This document shows, in pieces, positions 16,914-27,000 of a stretch of 48,332 bases of DNA. The first letter of the stretch is position 1; the number at the start of each line of letters is the position of its first letter. The notes under the pieces are model-generated. The model did not search any database and was not told the DNA's origin. It saw only the letters and a program-made list of their open reading frames with translations. The stretch is taken from the IMG/VR virus record IMGVR_UViG_3300034198_018550, positions 1-48,332 of that record. One strand, written 5' to 3'. Origin of the DNA: a virus. A program made the translations under genes and the position numbers.

Positions 16914-17911
16914 ACCGTACTGCCACTAAATCCAAAATCATCACCTTCTTCAACTAAAGCATTATCCTCTGTCGTAATTGATTTAATTTCCGCACCTCTT
17001 AAGTGAGATGTGATTGTTGTTCCGTCTTTACCTCTTTCAACTGTCAATACATTACCATTTTTAGACTTGACATAAACTTCCTCACCTTCAATGTCCAGAT
17101 ATGTTTTTGCTGCGATAGAACTTCCATCATCAACAGTTAGTAATGTATCTGTTGTTGTTATATCTTTTGAAAGATTTGTAACAACTGTTCCTGTATAATT
17201 CTTGATCGCTCTTGGAGTCGCTGTGAATACAACTTCCCTCGTTGTATTTGTAAGATCTGTTCCAGTAATATAGCTGACTTTTGCAGATTTGATAATATCT
17301 TTCGTTGCACTGATGACAGGTCCAAATAGATATGTTTTTGCAGTGAATCTTAAGGTATAAAGAAGAACTCTTCTTGTAGAAAAGTCACCCTCATAGTCAT
17401 CCTGCATTGTAATATTTTCTAATACTATAGGAATGTCTCTTTTTTCATTAATCTCTTCGACTAATTCCACCGTCAAATTATATGATGGTTGAAAATATGG
17501 TAAAATCTGCTCAACAATTTGCAAAGCATCATCATTTAATTTTGTCATAATGCTCAGTTCAAACTGCATATTATAAGGAACTGGCATATATGCTTTTTTA
17601 GTTTCTGATCCATCATTTGGATCTTTTACTGTGAATGTTTGAGTTGTTGAAACTTTTCTTGCTGGATCATAAGTTAATCCAGTAAATTCAAATGACATTC
17701 TTGGTAATGTCAAAGATGTTGGTTTATTTAAATCTGGAGATTGGTTTAATCTTGCTAAAAACTTCTGAGTCGGACCATAAGCCAAAGGAACCTTAATAAC
17801 ACTTACAACCTGATCTGAGGAATCGGTGTGTTTTATTGAAATATTATTAAAAAGGGTGCCAAATGATATGACAGTTCTTCTTAATATTTCGTTGTAAAAA
17901 TACTCAAACAT
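16910..17911 (-). CDS. 15: Tail sheath terminator/stabiliser gp15
   Basis: The 333-residue protein caps the tail sheath and tube and joins tail to head. N-terminal MFEYFYNEILRRTVISFGTL, then MQFELSIMTKLNDDALQIVE and QILPYFQPSYNLTV, are clear T4 gp15 signatures (T4 is 272 residues). After about residue 245 it carries an added module (TDTLLTVDDGSSIAAKTYLD, then VERGKDGTTITSHLRGAEI). This is a common phage beta module rather than part of the core fold, and it accounts for the extra length. A late-type promoter overlaps the gp14 stop upstream, and the gene is coupled to gp16. Confidence 0.95.
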   Translation of the reverse strand: MFEYFYNEILRRTVISFGTLFNNISIKHTDSSDQVVSVIKVPLAYGPTQKFLARLNQSPDLNKPTSLTLPRMSFEFTGLTYDPARKVSTTQTFTVKDPNDGSETKKAYMPVPYNMQFELSIMTKLNDDALQIVEQILPYFQPSYNLTVELVEEINEKRDIPIVLENITMQDDYEGDFSTRRVLLYTLRFTAKTYLFGPVISATKDIIKSAKVSYITGTDLTNTTREVVFTATPRAIKNYTGTVVTNLSKDITTTDTLLTVDDGSSIAAKTYLDIEGEEVYVKSKNGNVLTVERGKDGTTITSHLRGAEIKSITTEDNALVEEGDDFGFSGSTV

Positions 17912-17951
17912 GGTTAGATCCCTTTATAATATTATTAATACTTATAAATGT

Positions 17952-17959
17952 TATTTATG
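17952..17959 (-). promoter_or_regulatory. Late-promoter-like element overlapping the gp14 stop
   Basis: The minus strand reads CATAAATA. Its internal TAA (17955-17957) is the gp14 stop codon. It lies 41-48 bases before the gp15 ATG. Confidence 0.5.
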
Positions 17960-19415
17960 GAGTCCCAAAAGGATTACCTTCAGAAAAGTCTATAATCAAA
18001 TCTGCCTCAATTTCTATTTCAGAATTACTTGAGAACCCATCACTTGGAGGATTCAAATCTATTACTCTCAATTGATGTGATGCTGCAGATGCTGCTCCAA
18101 TTATAGATTCTCCAATCTGGAAAGATCCAGTAACTGATGCAACTTCAAGTTGATTTGTAGATGAGTTCCATGACCTTACTTTTGCCGTTGTTCCACTGAT
18201 AGATCCAGTTACAGTCTCATTAAATATAAAGTCTCCTGTGGAATTCATAGATGGAGAAGCGATCGTAATTGTGGGCGCTATACTATACCCAAGACCTGCA
18301 TTAGTAACTCTAATCGCAGTTATTGTTCCAGCCGCACTTACAATCGCTGTTGCTACAGCAGATTGTGTTGCAATACCACTTAAGAATACTTCGTTAGTAA
18401 ATGTAACTTGAGGTGCAGATGTATATCCAGCACCAGCATTTGTAACCGTTATGATGCCAACAACACCATCTCCAATCGTTGCTGTGGCAGCAGCCCCTGC
18501 TCCTCCACCACCGATGAACCTAATGTTAGGTGCAACTGTATATCCTGCGCCTGGATTGATTATGTCAGCTCTCTGAACTGATTGTGCGCTTGGATTTACA
18601 TTATCGGTACATACAACTATTCCAGAAATCATTACTGCTGTTGCTATTCCAGTTATTCCGCCAGATGGTGCTGAAGATATACCAACCGTAGGAATAGATG
18701 AGTATCCACCACCCCTATTCGTAATGGTAATAAGTCTAATACCACCCGAGGTAATAATACCAGACACTGCTGATGCAGTTACTCCAGTACCGACAAGAGT
18801 AAGGGTCTGCGTATTTCCTAGAATTGTTGAAATTCCATCTTCTGTCTGTCCGATTGTTCCTGAACCATCAGAAATACCTCCAATTAAAATATCATCAATT
18901 TCAGATACACCAGTATCAATAACTTCATCTTCATATATAAAGAGTTCACATTTCAGTTGATAAACATAATTTTTTTGGAGTTGATAGAAAGGTTTTTCGT
19001 GCTCAACAAATTTTACTTCAAATAATCTATCACCTAAAGGAAAATATACAAGATCTCCTTCTTTTGGTCTTTTTGTCAGTTTTACATTTGCCTCATTTTT
19101 CATTAGAGGTGAAATGTAAGTTTCAAATCTTTCTCTAGAAATAGTCAGTGTTACTTCTTGGGTTTGTTGAATGCCAAATTTTGATAATATGGTAGTATTA
19201 TCTCCATACCCTTCAAAATTTTCCAAATATGCTTCAAGTGGATACGCATCATCAAACATAGACTGTACTACTTCTTTTAATACAGTTTTTTCAGTTAAGT
19301 ATTTTCTTGGCAAATAATGAATTTCAACACCATACATTCTCAACTGTTCGTTGATCAGATCTTGAATTAAATTTTGCTCTGATTTAGAACCTTGTTGAAA
19401 AAATGGATTAAGCAT
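17955..19415 (-). CDS. 14: Neck protein gp14 with a large repeat insertion
   Basis: Residues 1-170 carry the T4 gp14 signature, with SEQNLIQDLINEQLRMYGVE and IHYLPRKYLTEKTVLKEV. The C-terminus, ending DFSEGNPFGTP, is also like gp14. gp14 with gp13 makes the neck that completes the head and joins it to the tail. The protein is 486 residues, against 256 in T4. The extra part, about residues 195-400, is a run of Gly-rich beta modules (NRGGGYSSIPTVGIS, NPGAGYTVAPNIRF, NAGAGYTSAPQVTF, NAGLGYSIAPTITI), followed by a GESIIG-type module. The same modules recur in gp8, the gp7-like protein and the 2505-residue protein. The start lies 5 bases after the gp13 stop. Confidence 0.93.
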   Translation of the reverse strand: MLNPFFQQGSKSEQNLIQDLINEQLRMYGVEIHYLPRKYLTEKTVLKEVVQSMFDDAYPLEAYLENFEGYGDNTTILSKFGIQQTQEVTLTISRERFETYISPLMKNEANVKLTKRPKEGDLVYFPLGDRLFEVKFVEHEKPFYQLQKNYVYQLKCELFIYEDEVIDTGVSEIDDILIGGISDGSGTIGQTEDGISTILGNTQTLTLVGTGVTASAVSGIITSGGIRLITITNRGGGYSSIPTVGISSAPSGGITGIATAVMISGIVVCTDNVNPSAQSVQRADIINPGAGYTVAPNIRFIGGGGAGAAATATIGDGVVGIITVTNAGAGYTSAPQVTFTNEVFLSGIATQSAVATAIVSAAGTITAIRVTNAGLGYSIAPTITIASPSMNSTGDFIFNETVTGSISGTTAKVRSWNSSTNQLEVASVTGSFQIGESIIGAASAASHQLRVIDLNPPSDGFSSNSEIEIEADLIIDFSEGNPFGTP

Positions 19416-19419
19416 ATTT

Positions 19420-20262
19420 TTAACCGATCATGTCTAAAGGTGGAAGTTCATAAGTAGACATCATTTTCTCAGAAATTGCGTCTAATTCTTTCTGAGCATC
19501 ATCGTAAATTTGTCTTCCATTTAACTCAACACCACCTGGAAGTTTTACACCTTGGAATTTAATCAGATTTTGTCCCCACTGCTTTTTGATTAGTGATGTT
19601 AAATACTTCTTCAAAAAAGAATCGTTCCAAACTCTTGAGTAATCATTTGGATCCAAAGCTCTATAACAATCAATAATAACATAGTCTCCTACCTGAACAC
19701 TTCCCCAGTCAATATCTAAGTATAGTCTATCTTGTCTTTGATTAAATCTTATTTGCTTTTGAGTCGTCAGCAAAAAGTCCAAATCTTCCAAATACGTTTT
19801 GGTCATTGCATATGTTAAGATCTCAGTAGATCCCCAATAGTAAATATCGTTCAAGAACAACTGATATTTAACACTAAACATATTATTAGTTGTTGTATTG
19901 CTGCCATCAAAATGATAAATTTTTGTTATTCCAATAACTGAAGGTGGGATTTGTAGAAAATTACTGTTTTCTTTATAAGAAAATGTTGTAGAAACTCCAG
20001 CAATTGTAGCTGATGCTGTAGTCGTTACAATACCTGCACTTGTATCATTAGGTGCTCTTCCTCTATCAATATCTTCCTGCGTTAATTGGTATTTTAAAAA
20101 TACTTGACCAACACCATCAAAATGTCTCTCCTGAAAATATTGAATAGCATCATCCACAAGATCCTCGATTTGCTCATCAGCAACGTTGATCTCTAAAACT
20201 GGAGCTCCCAGCTGTCTTTTACAATAATTTATTAATTCAGACCTACTTGATGGTTGTGCCAT
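19420..20262 (-). CDS. 13: Neck protein gp13
   Basis: The 280-residue protein matches T4 gp13 (309 residues), the portal-proximal neck protein. The N-terminal NYCKRQLGAPVLEINVADEQ resembles T4 ILRRLGAPIINVELTPDQ. The C-terminal KFQGVKLPGGVELNGRQIYD resembles T4 RHQGMMLPGGVTIDGQRL. The late-type promoter CATAAATA at 20284-20291 is just upstream and overlaps the preceding stop. It is followed directly by gp14, as in T4. Confidence 0.95.
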   Translation of the reverse strand: MAQPSSRSELINYCKRQLGAPVLEINVADEQIEDLVDDAIQYFQERHFDGVGQVFLKYQLTQEDIDRGRAPNDTSAGIVTTTASATIAGVSTTFSYKENSNFLQIPPSVIGITKIYHFDGSNTTTNNMFSVKYQLFLNDIYYWGSTEILTYAMTKTYLEDLDFLLTTQKQIRFNQRQDRLYLDIDWGSVQVGDYVIIDCYRALDPNDYSRVWNDSFLKKYLTSLIKKQWGQNLIKFQGVKLPGGVELNGRQIYDDAQKELDAISEKMMSTYELPPLDMIG

Positions 20263-20283
20263 TTACCAATATTCCCCTAAGTG

Positions 20284-20291
20284 TATTTATG
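20284..20291 (-). promoter_or_regulatory. Late-promoter-like element before gp13
   Basis: The minus strand reads CATAAATA. Its TAA (20287-20289) is also the stop codon of the 129-residue gene. It lies 22-29 bases before the gp13 ATG. Confidence 0.5.
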
Positions 20292-20676
20292 CTGGGGCTG
20301 AAGAGATGCCTGGGAGAACTAATATATTACCGTTTGTTATATTATAAACTGTCGATCCAGAACTCACTAATACATTATAGACGTATCTACCTTCAGCAAG
20401 ATTTCTTGTTGCAGTTGATCCTAAAGAAATTTCGAATTTACCTCCAGCTGCACTTGTAAATCCCACGTTAAAAGTTGCTATTGGGTATAAACTGGACCCA
20501 ATAGAAACACTTTTTGCCATTTGTGCGGATCCTGTGTATCCACTAAAATTGAAAGCAGAACTTGATGTATTAACTACATTAAATTTTGCTTTGAAATCTG
20601 ATCCAGTATTGATAGTAAAATTAGATCCAACTGGTACTCCAGAGTCGGGATCAAAAGTAATATTTCTACTTGGCAT
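20287..20676 (-). CDS. Probable baseplate/neck-associated beta-sandwich protein (129 aa)
   Basis: The 129-residue protein is predicted to be nearly all beta. It includes DFKAKFNVVNTSSSAFNFSG, ATFNVGFTSAAGGKFEISLG and EGRYVYNVLVSSGSTVYNIT. This pattern of a modified field, a limiting value and a Y-V-Y-N-V strand followed by a terminal strand (NGNILVLPGIS) is reminiscent of the Ig-like N-terminal domain of phage baseplate upper proteins (BppU type). That is resemblance by eye, not a proven match. It overlaps the 65-residue gene by 11 bases and leads into gp13, so it is part of the tail and neck operon. Confidence 0.7.
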   Translation of the reverse strand: MPSRNITFDPDSGVPVGSNFTINTGSDFKAKFNVVNTSSSAFNFSGYTGSAQMAKSVSIGSSLYPIATFNVGFTSAAGGKFEISLGSTATRNLAEGRYVYNVLVSSGSTVYNITNGNILVLPGISSAPA

Positions 20677-20863
20677 CAGAAACTCCTAATTGTGCTAAAT
20701 TTGAAACAACTTCTTGCTGTTTTAAATAAAGTTTATAGTAACATTTAGCAATTAACTTTGCCGTCTCAACATCATCTATACTATCTATCTCAGAAGAAAC
20801 TTTGAAATACTCAAAACTTTTACTGAGATTTTCTAGTTCAATTTTGTCTGGATCCATTTCCAT
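20666..20863 (-). CDS. Small acidic helical protein (65 aa)
   Basis: A 65-residue protein starting MEMDPDKIELENLSKSFEYF, predicted mostly helical and acidic at its N-terminus, with a tyrosine-rich middle (KCYYKLYLKQQEVV). The gene overlaps both neighbours by short stretches: the stop of the 79-residue gene and the start of the 129-residue gene. That fits a coupled late operon. A second start two codons in (MDPDK) is possible. No family is recognised. Position suggests a structural or assembly factor of the baseplate or neck region. Confidence 0.65.
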   Translation of the reverse strand: MEMDPDKIELENLSKSFEYFKVSSEIDSIDDVETAKLIAKCYYKLYLKQQEVVSNLAQLGVSDAK

Positions 20864-21077
20864 TTAATAACTCCCTTAGCAAGAATTTTATTTCATCAAT
20901 ATCACTCTTCATACTAGCAACTTCTTGCTCAATACTCTGTACCTTTTGATTCTTTTCGTTTTTTGCTGCACGTCTTGCAACATATTGTTCGTAGTCCAAT
21001 TTATTAACATTTAATATTGAATTTGTTTGAGGGTCTCTTGCAAGATCTGCATGACCCTCTACACCATATCTTTCCAT
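20838..21077 (-). CDS. Small conserved phage protein with C-terminal coiled coil (79 aa)
   Basis: The product starts MERYGVEGHADLARDPQTNS and contains DYEQYVARRAAKNEKNQK, then a heptad-rich helix (EQEVASMKSDIDEIKFLLRE). I recall the ERYGVEGHADLARD stretch as recurrent in T4-like cyanophages at this position, function unknown. I chose the ATG at 21075-21077, one base after the stop of the 2505-residue gene. An in-frame ATG at 21092 would overlap that gene by 14 bases. The GHADL...RDPQT part may be a binding loop. Confidence 0.7.
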   Translation of the reverse strand: MERYGVEGHADLARDPQTNSILNVNKLDYEQYVARRAAKNEKNQKVQSIEQEVASMKSDIDEIKFLLRELLNGNGSRQN

Positions 21078-21078
21078 A

Positions 21079-24000
21079 TCAAGCAAGTGCAATTACTCTA
21101 AGATCCTTAATTCTAGGTACGTATACTTGACTTGTTGAAGTCAATATAATCTTCACACGATATGCTCTAAAGTCTGGTAAATCATCTGCTGTAAAGGTAT
21201 ACTCCTTAAATTCAGTTGATACTGGACTGAATCCATATGTATTTGTCTTTGGAACAAATATATCAGACTCTCCATTATTATTTGAAGAATCAATAATGCG
21301 ACCCCTAGTGTCAAGATTAGAGTATCCTGGGAAAGGAACGAAAATTGGATTTGCACCAGCTTCATTTGCAACATAGTAGAATGCTCGAATATCACATTTT
21401 GAACTAATGTGAGCAGCCACAAGAACCTTAAGTGAAGATGCTGAGTTTTCTAAGACAATTTCCTTAGAAATATATTGACATGCTGTTGGATCAGTGGCAA
21501 TTTCATTAACTCTTCCATCAGTCGCATAATCCTGAATTACATCATTAACTCTATTTGAAGTAAGAATCACACTTGTTCTTTGACCATCAATGACAGGTGA
21601 AACGCGACTATCAACTGTTCCCATGAATATTCTCATATTCATGGATTTTGATCCTGGAATATTTGCGAGTTGATTGTCCTCATTAACTTTGGAAGCAATC
21701 ATTCTTGGTGAATCAAGATAATTGGTTTCATTTAAAGTAATTGATTCAAATCCATTATCAATATATGGAATTTCATTTCCATTAATGCTTCTAGATGTAA
21801 TAGTTCTCAATTCACCAGTAATATTTGTTCCACGAACAGTTACGTTTTGAACAATAGGTGTGACTATTTCAAATGGCATGTTTTGTGTTGCCTTCACATT
21901 ATATCCACCAGCAGATTTTGTTTGATTGATATAAAGAGAGGGGAATCCACTATCATCGCTTCTATCATCGTTGTCAATATCAAGTGCTCCCATGTTCAAC
22001 TTAATGTGATAAGAGTCGAATGCAATTGGATTAGAAATTGTTACGTCATTTAGATCATGTGTCTTATTAATTCTTGCAAGATTAACTCCTCCAAGTTCAT
22101 ATTTGTAAACTGGCGTTCCAACTGGGTATGTAATTGGATTCGTTCCTCTTACAATATTTCCGCCAATTGTATTTCCAGAAACTGAAGTGTATTCTATAAT
22201 TTCATTACCAATCAACAAATATCCAATATTTGTTGTACCAACTCCAACATTTTCAAACGTTGAGAAGTTTACTGCACTATCTACTGTAATTCCACCAGTT
22301 GCTGTAGCATCATATTCTGCAGTAAGTTTTGTTGGTTTAATATCTGGGAGAACACCAGAAATGTTTACCAAATTATCTGAGAAGTACATTCCATGGTTCT
22401 GATGATTTACTTTAATATGCAAACCATCGTTTACAACATTTATTGAAGAAAGTGTGACATTTCCGCCAGTAGATGCATTTAAAGTTGTAGTTACACCAGA
22501 ATTGTTGGTGTATTGCATCGTGTAACCTGCACCAGTAATGAAATTACCTTGTACATTATCCAGAATTAACTGGTTTGTATTTGCAATTGAAACAACTGTT
22601 AATCTGGCATTTCTACCAACAGAACTTACTCCAATTGTGCTTATTCCAAGAACATCACCAACTTGATATCCTGATCCACCACTTGTAATGCTCGCTGCAC
22701 TTGCAACACCATTGGAAATAGTTACTTGAGCAATAGCACCTGTGCCACTACCAGTGATAGTGGTTAGATTTACACCACTAAATGTAGCAATTCCGTCAGT
22801 TGGTGTATAACCAATTCCTGCAGTAGATACTGTAAGAGCGCCTGTCGCAATAGATCCAGCAAGACCAACTAGATTACCAGTAGCATTTGTTCCAAGTTGT
22901 GAGAAGGTATTTCCAATAGCATATCCATTATCAACTACTGTTGATCCCAATCCAACTCTAATTCTTCTTGACTTGAGCTCTAGAGAATCTGGTAAAAGTG
23001 TTGCAACTTGACCATTGCCTTCTCTAAGTTCTGGATTATAGAATTCTACGGAACCAGAATCGAGGAAATCTGCTCTATAAATTGTGAATTTGAGATCTTC
23101 CCACTGACTTGCTTCCCAAGTTGAAGCATTTTGTGACTTGAAGAGAGATCCAAGGTATGGTTGGTTTGATATAAATGTATCAGTTAATAGATCATTCTCA
23201 CCAATTCTTGAGATGTAAACACTATACTTAGTTGAGTTTGATGCTAAGCATATTGCATATTCTTTTCCACCTTCAAGATAAACTGGTGCTTTGAATTCAA
23301 ATGTTGTTGCAACAGATCCATCTGCCGAGGTTATAATCTGATCTGGATCTAATACAATTTCTGTAAATGGAAGGATTTTTTGAGTTGGGAATCCATTTTC
23401 CATCGTTCTCAACTGGAAAACGACTGGAATATCCATGTCATCTTTAGACTGGAAGAACACATCACACTTAGTTACGAATACTCCAGTTTCATCTTCAATT
23501 AAGAATGACTGTGCAAGCGGGTCATACCAACCAACAACAACATCTCTACGAGTATCTGAAAGAACAGTAGATCCTACAACTTGAGTTCCAAGAGATCTAT
23601 TAACATTTCTTTCTTGGAACTCTTGTTTGTTCTCAACTCTTGCATTCCTAATAGAAATAATATTCTCTTGTACAGTTTCTAAAGTGCCTGCAGCAGTATA
23701 AGTTTCTTCTGCAATTGTTGTGGCAAGATCTTGATTATTCTGATCATCATTGACAAGAATAAATGTCTTTGTTCCCGTTTCAAATCTTGGGTGATTGATG
23801 TTATTTGGATTTGGAATAAAGAAACTGCCGATTAATGATGCAGAAAGATCAGAAACCAGTCTTACGTTCGTAATTGTTGCACGAGCACCACTAGTTTCAC
23901 CAATAAGAGTCATATCTGTTTCAACATAACCACCATACTGACCTTGCTCTTGTTGAGAGAGTGATAATGTATCAACGTTCAGTATTGATGATGTTGAAGA

Positions 24001-27000
24001 GTATGCTGCAGATAATGGTTGTCTAGTGTATGGGTTTTCACGGAAAACTGAGGATGGAGTATCGTAAGATCCTTCTCTATGATTTGGTTGAGCAGCTCTG
24101 AATGTTATTCTTGGAGCAGTATCGGTTAAATCTGCACCTAAACCTGTTCTAATAGTTCTACCAATAATATTTTCACCAACCTGGAATGTTCCAGAAATCA
24201 TGGAAATTTCAAGAAGTTTTGGTACGCAATATCTTGTAACATTAACTCCATCAAAGAATGCATACATTTGTGTAAGAGGCTTGAGTCTCTTACTTACAAA
24301 TTCAACGTTACGAGATCTCATGAATGGGATGATGTCCCTACTTACAACTCTATCACCTACAGATTCTCTATCAAATTGTTCTGTTACAACTGTTCTGGTT
24401 CCAGTTCTGGACTCTACTCCAAGTTGAATTGTTTCTCTAAGAGTATCTTGAATTACTCTTGTTCCAGTGCTTTCAATCCATCTCGCTGGGTTTGAAGATG
24501 GATCTCCGTTGGGCCATCCACCAACACTTCTTCTACCGAAGTTATTATTTTCAGTTCTTGTTGAAGTAGATTGTCTAGTTTCTGTACCAGTCCAATTAGT
24601 TTGCCAAGATCCCCAGATGATAGGACCAAATCCAGTTTGTGGATCAACACCCTCAGTTCTAGCTAAGTCATTGATCGTTTGTGCATAATTTCCTTCAGTT
24701 TCGATAATCTTAGCTTCAAGTCTAGTTGTATCAACCCAAGTATCTGAGGATGGTGTTAATTCAAGAGTACCTTGCCAGAAACTAATAAGGAAAGGAGTTA
24801 CACTTTCAGCTCTAGTTGCGAATGTCTGCTTGATGTATTCAACTTCTGCATAATCTAAAGTAATAACATCATTTGATCTTCTTACATTTGTTCCTTCAAT
24901 AGGAGTAAATGCCAAATCATCTGCTGGATTTGTATTTACTACAGGACCAAAAATCAAATCAACTGAACTTGTATAGTGTCTTGGACGAAGTTCTTTGTTT
25001 TGTCTATCAATACTGTTCTTAATTGGAGCACCATTCTCCTGTGTCAAGAATGAAGAGAAATTGTCAACTAAGAATCCAGACTTAAATCTGTTCAAACCAT
25101 CTGCATCTGGAACAAATAAGTTTGCTGTATTTGTTTCAAGTAAGGATAGTGATGTATAATATTCAAGATTTCTTATTCTATTCTCAAGTTGCTTAATATC
25201 AACCATTCTATATCTCTTGTGCTCCAAGAAATCAATGGATGCTTGAGATGGAGAATATAAGTATGGCGAAAGTTTGATTGTAGCGATTTCTAGTGCTTCA
25301 TCAACTGGTACTGGTTTTTCTGGTTTTTCTGCAGGTACTCCATACTTAACTTGGAAAACACCTTCCTTTGTGAGGAAAATTCTATCAATTCTTGGAAGAT
25401 AGAAGGAGAAAGTAGTTAAAATACTCTCATCAGACGCTAATACATTGGTTGCAGAATTTCCAGATGCATTAAATGTTCTGCCATTAAACTCTAGAGGAGA
25501 TGCAGCACCCTCAGAAACTGAATATTGGGAAACTCTTGGTCTTATATCTAAGATATCGGTATTTCTGAATCCATTTACAGAGTGAATTTCTTTGATATAA
25601 TCAAAGGTTCTATAAGATTCTGTTGTGGTGAGATCGCCATCATCTGTTGAATCGAAATAACCATTAGAAAAATAAATTTTAAGTTTCTTAGAAGGCTCTT
25701 CAGAATTTGATTTTCTCTTTATAGTTCCATAGTCATAGAAAGTTTCTTCTTGACCATTCGTAAAGCTATAATTGGGTGAAATTTCAAAACTTGGAGCAGA
25801 AAGTGTTGTAACTACTGCTTGAGCGTTTGATTCTTGGAAAATTACAGTCTCACCCTCTTTGAAAGAAATATCATTTTTGTATATAAATGATATTTGCGAA
25901 TCTGAGAGTCTTTCAGCATAAATCGCAACAGCCCCGCTAGTTTGACCGATTAAAAGTTCACCAACAACAAGTCCTAAGGTAGTTGTTGATGATGTTGTAA
26001 TAGATGAGAGAACTACTGTTGGTGCAGATGGATTGGAAGTATCTGCGGACTCATAAATTCCATGAATTTCAATAACATCTGGAACGTTAAGAGAAATTAT
26101 TTCGTCTTGAACTCTGGTTCCAAATGGATAATTGCCAAAAGTTAATCCATCATTGAGAGTCGTTGCTCCAATTCCAGATCCTTCATATTTCGATTTATCA
26201 ATTACTATTGAATTTACTCTGTTTTTGATCTTTGATTTTGATGTTGGGTTTATTTTTCTTAAGGTTGCTATAAGAGTAGCACCAGTATCATTATCCCCAA
26301 GATTTAAAATCTGTAGTTGGCTGCTTCCAACTAAGAATGACATTCTATCGGAAGTCAAAAGTTCTGTAGAACCATCAGATCTAATCAAAGTATATCTTTC
26401 ATCATCAAATGGTAAGAAAGTCTCATTTGTTCCTGCAACAACAGGTGTTGAAAGTTGACCAGAAGAGATATTGACGGTAAATGTCTTTCTAATTGTCAGA
26501 GAAGCACTTGTTAAATCAACTGAAGCAATATTATTCTTTGGAAGTTTTGTATATAAAGTATTATCTGAGGATGATTTAAGCTTTGTAGATAATACTTTAA
26601 AGTCTGTTGCGTTATAGGATACAGTTGGAAGCGTGCCGTTTGCAACTCCAGCAACATCTGCAACTCCCTCAATTGTTATTGTAGAAGATCCTACGCTTAC
26701 AACTTTTGCAAGAATCGGATCTTGTGAAGTTGAAAGATCGCTATATTGAACTACACTACCAATCTTAGCAAAAGATCCTGGGAATAATAAATTGGCACTT
26801 GTTACTGTGCTTACTCCACCAGATTCTGCTGTTATTGATGCAATACCAACATTAAAAGATGTGGATTGAATTACATCCGCACTAAAGGTATTGACTCCAA
26901 CGACGCCATTATTCGTTCCGAAAACGGATTTGACATCTGAAATACTATAAGAAGTGATTGCAATAGCAATTCTTCCGTTTTCAATTCCATCAAAAATAAG

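Noticed and set aside
26132-26458. Plus-strand open frame of 108 residues opposite the 2505-aa gene
   Set aside because: Shadow of a strongly supported coding region; no ribosome site or family resemblance.
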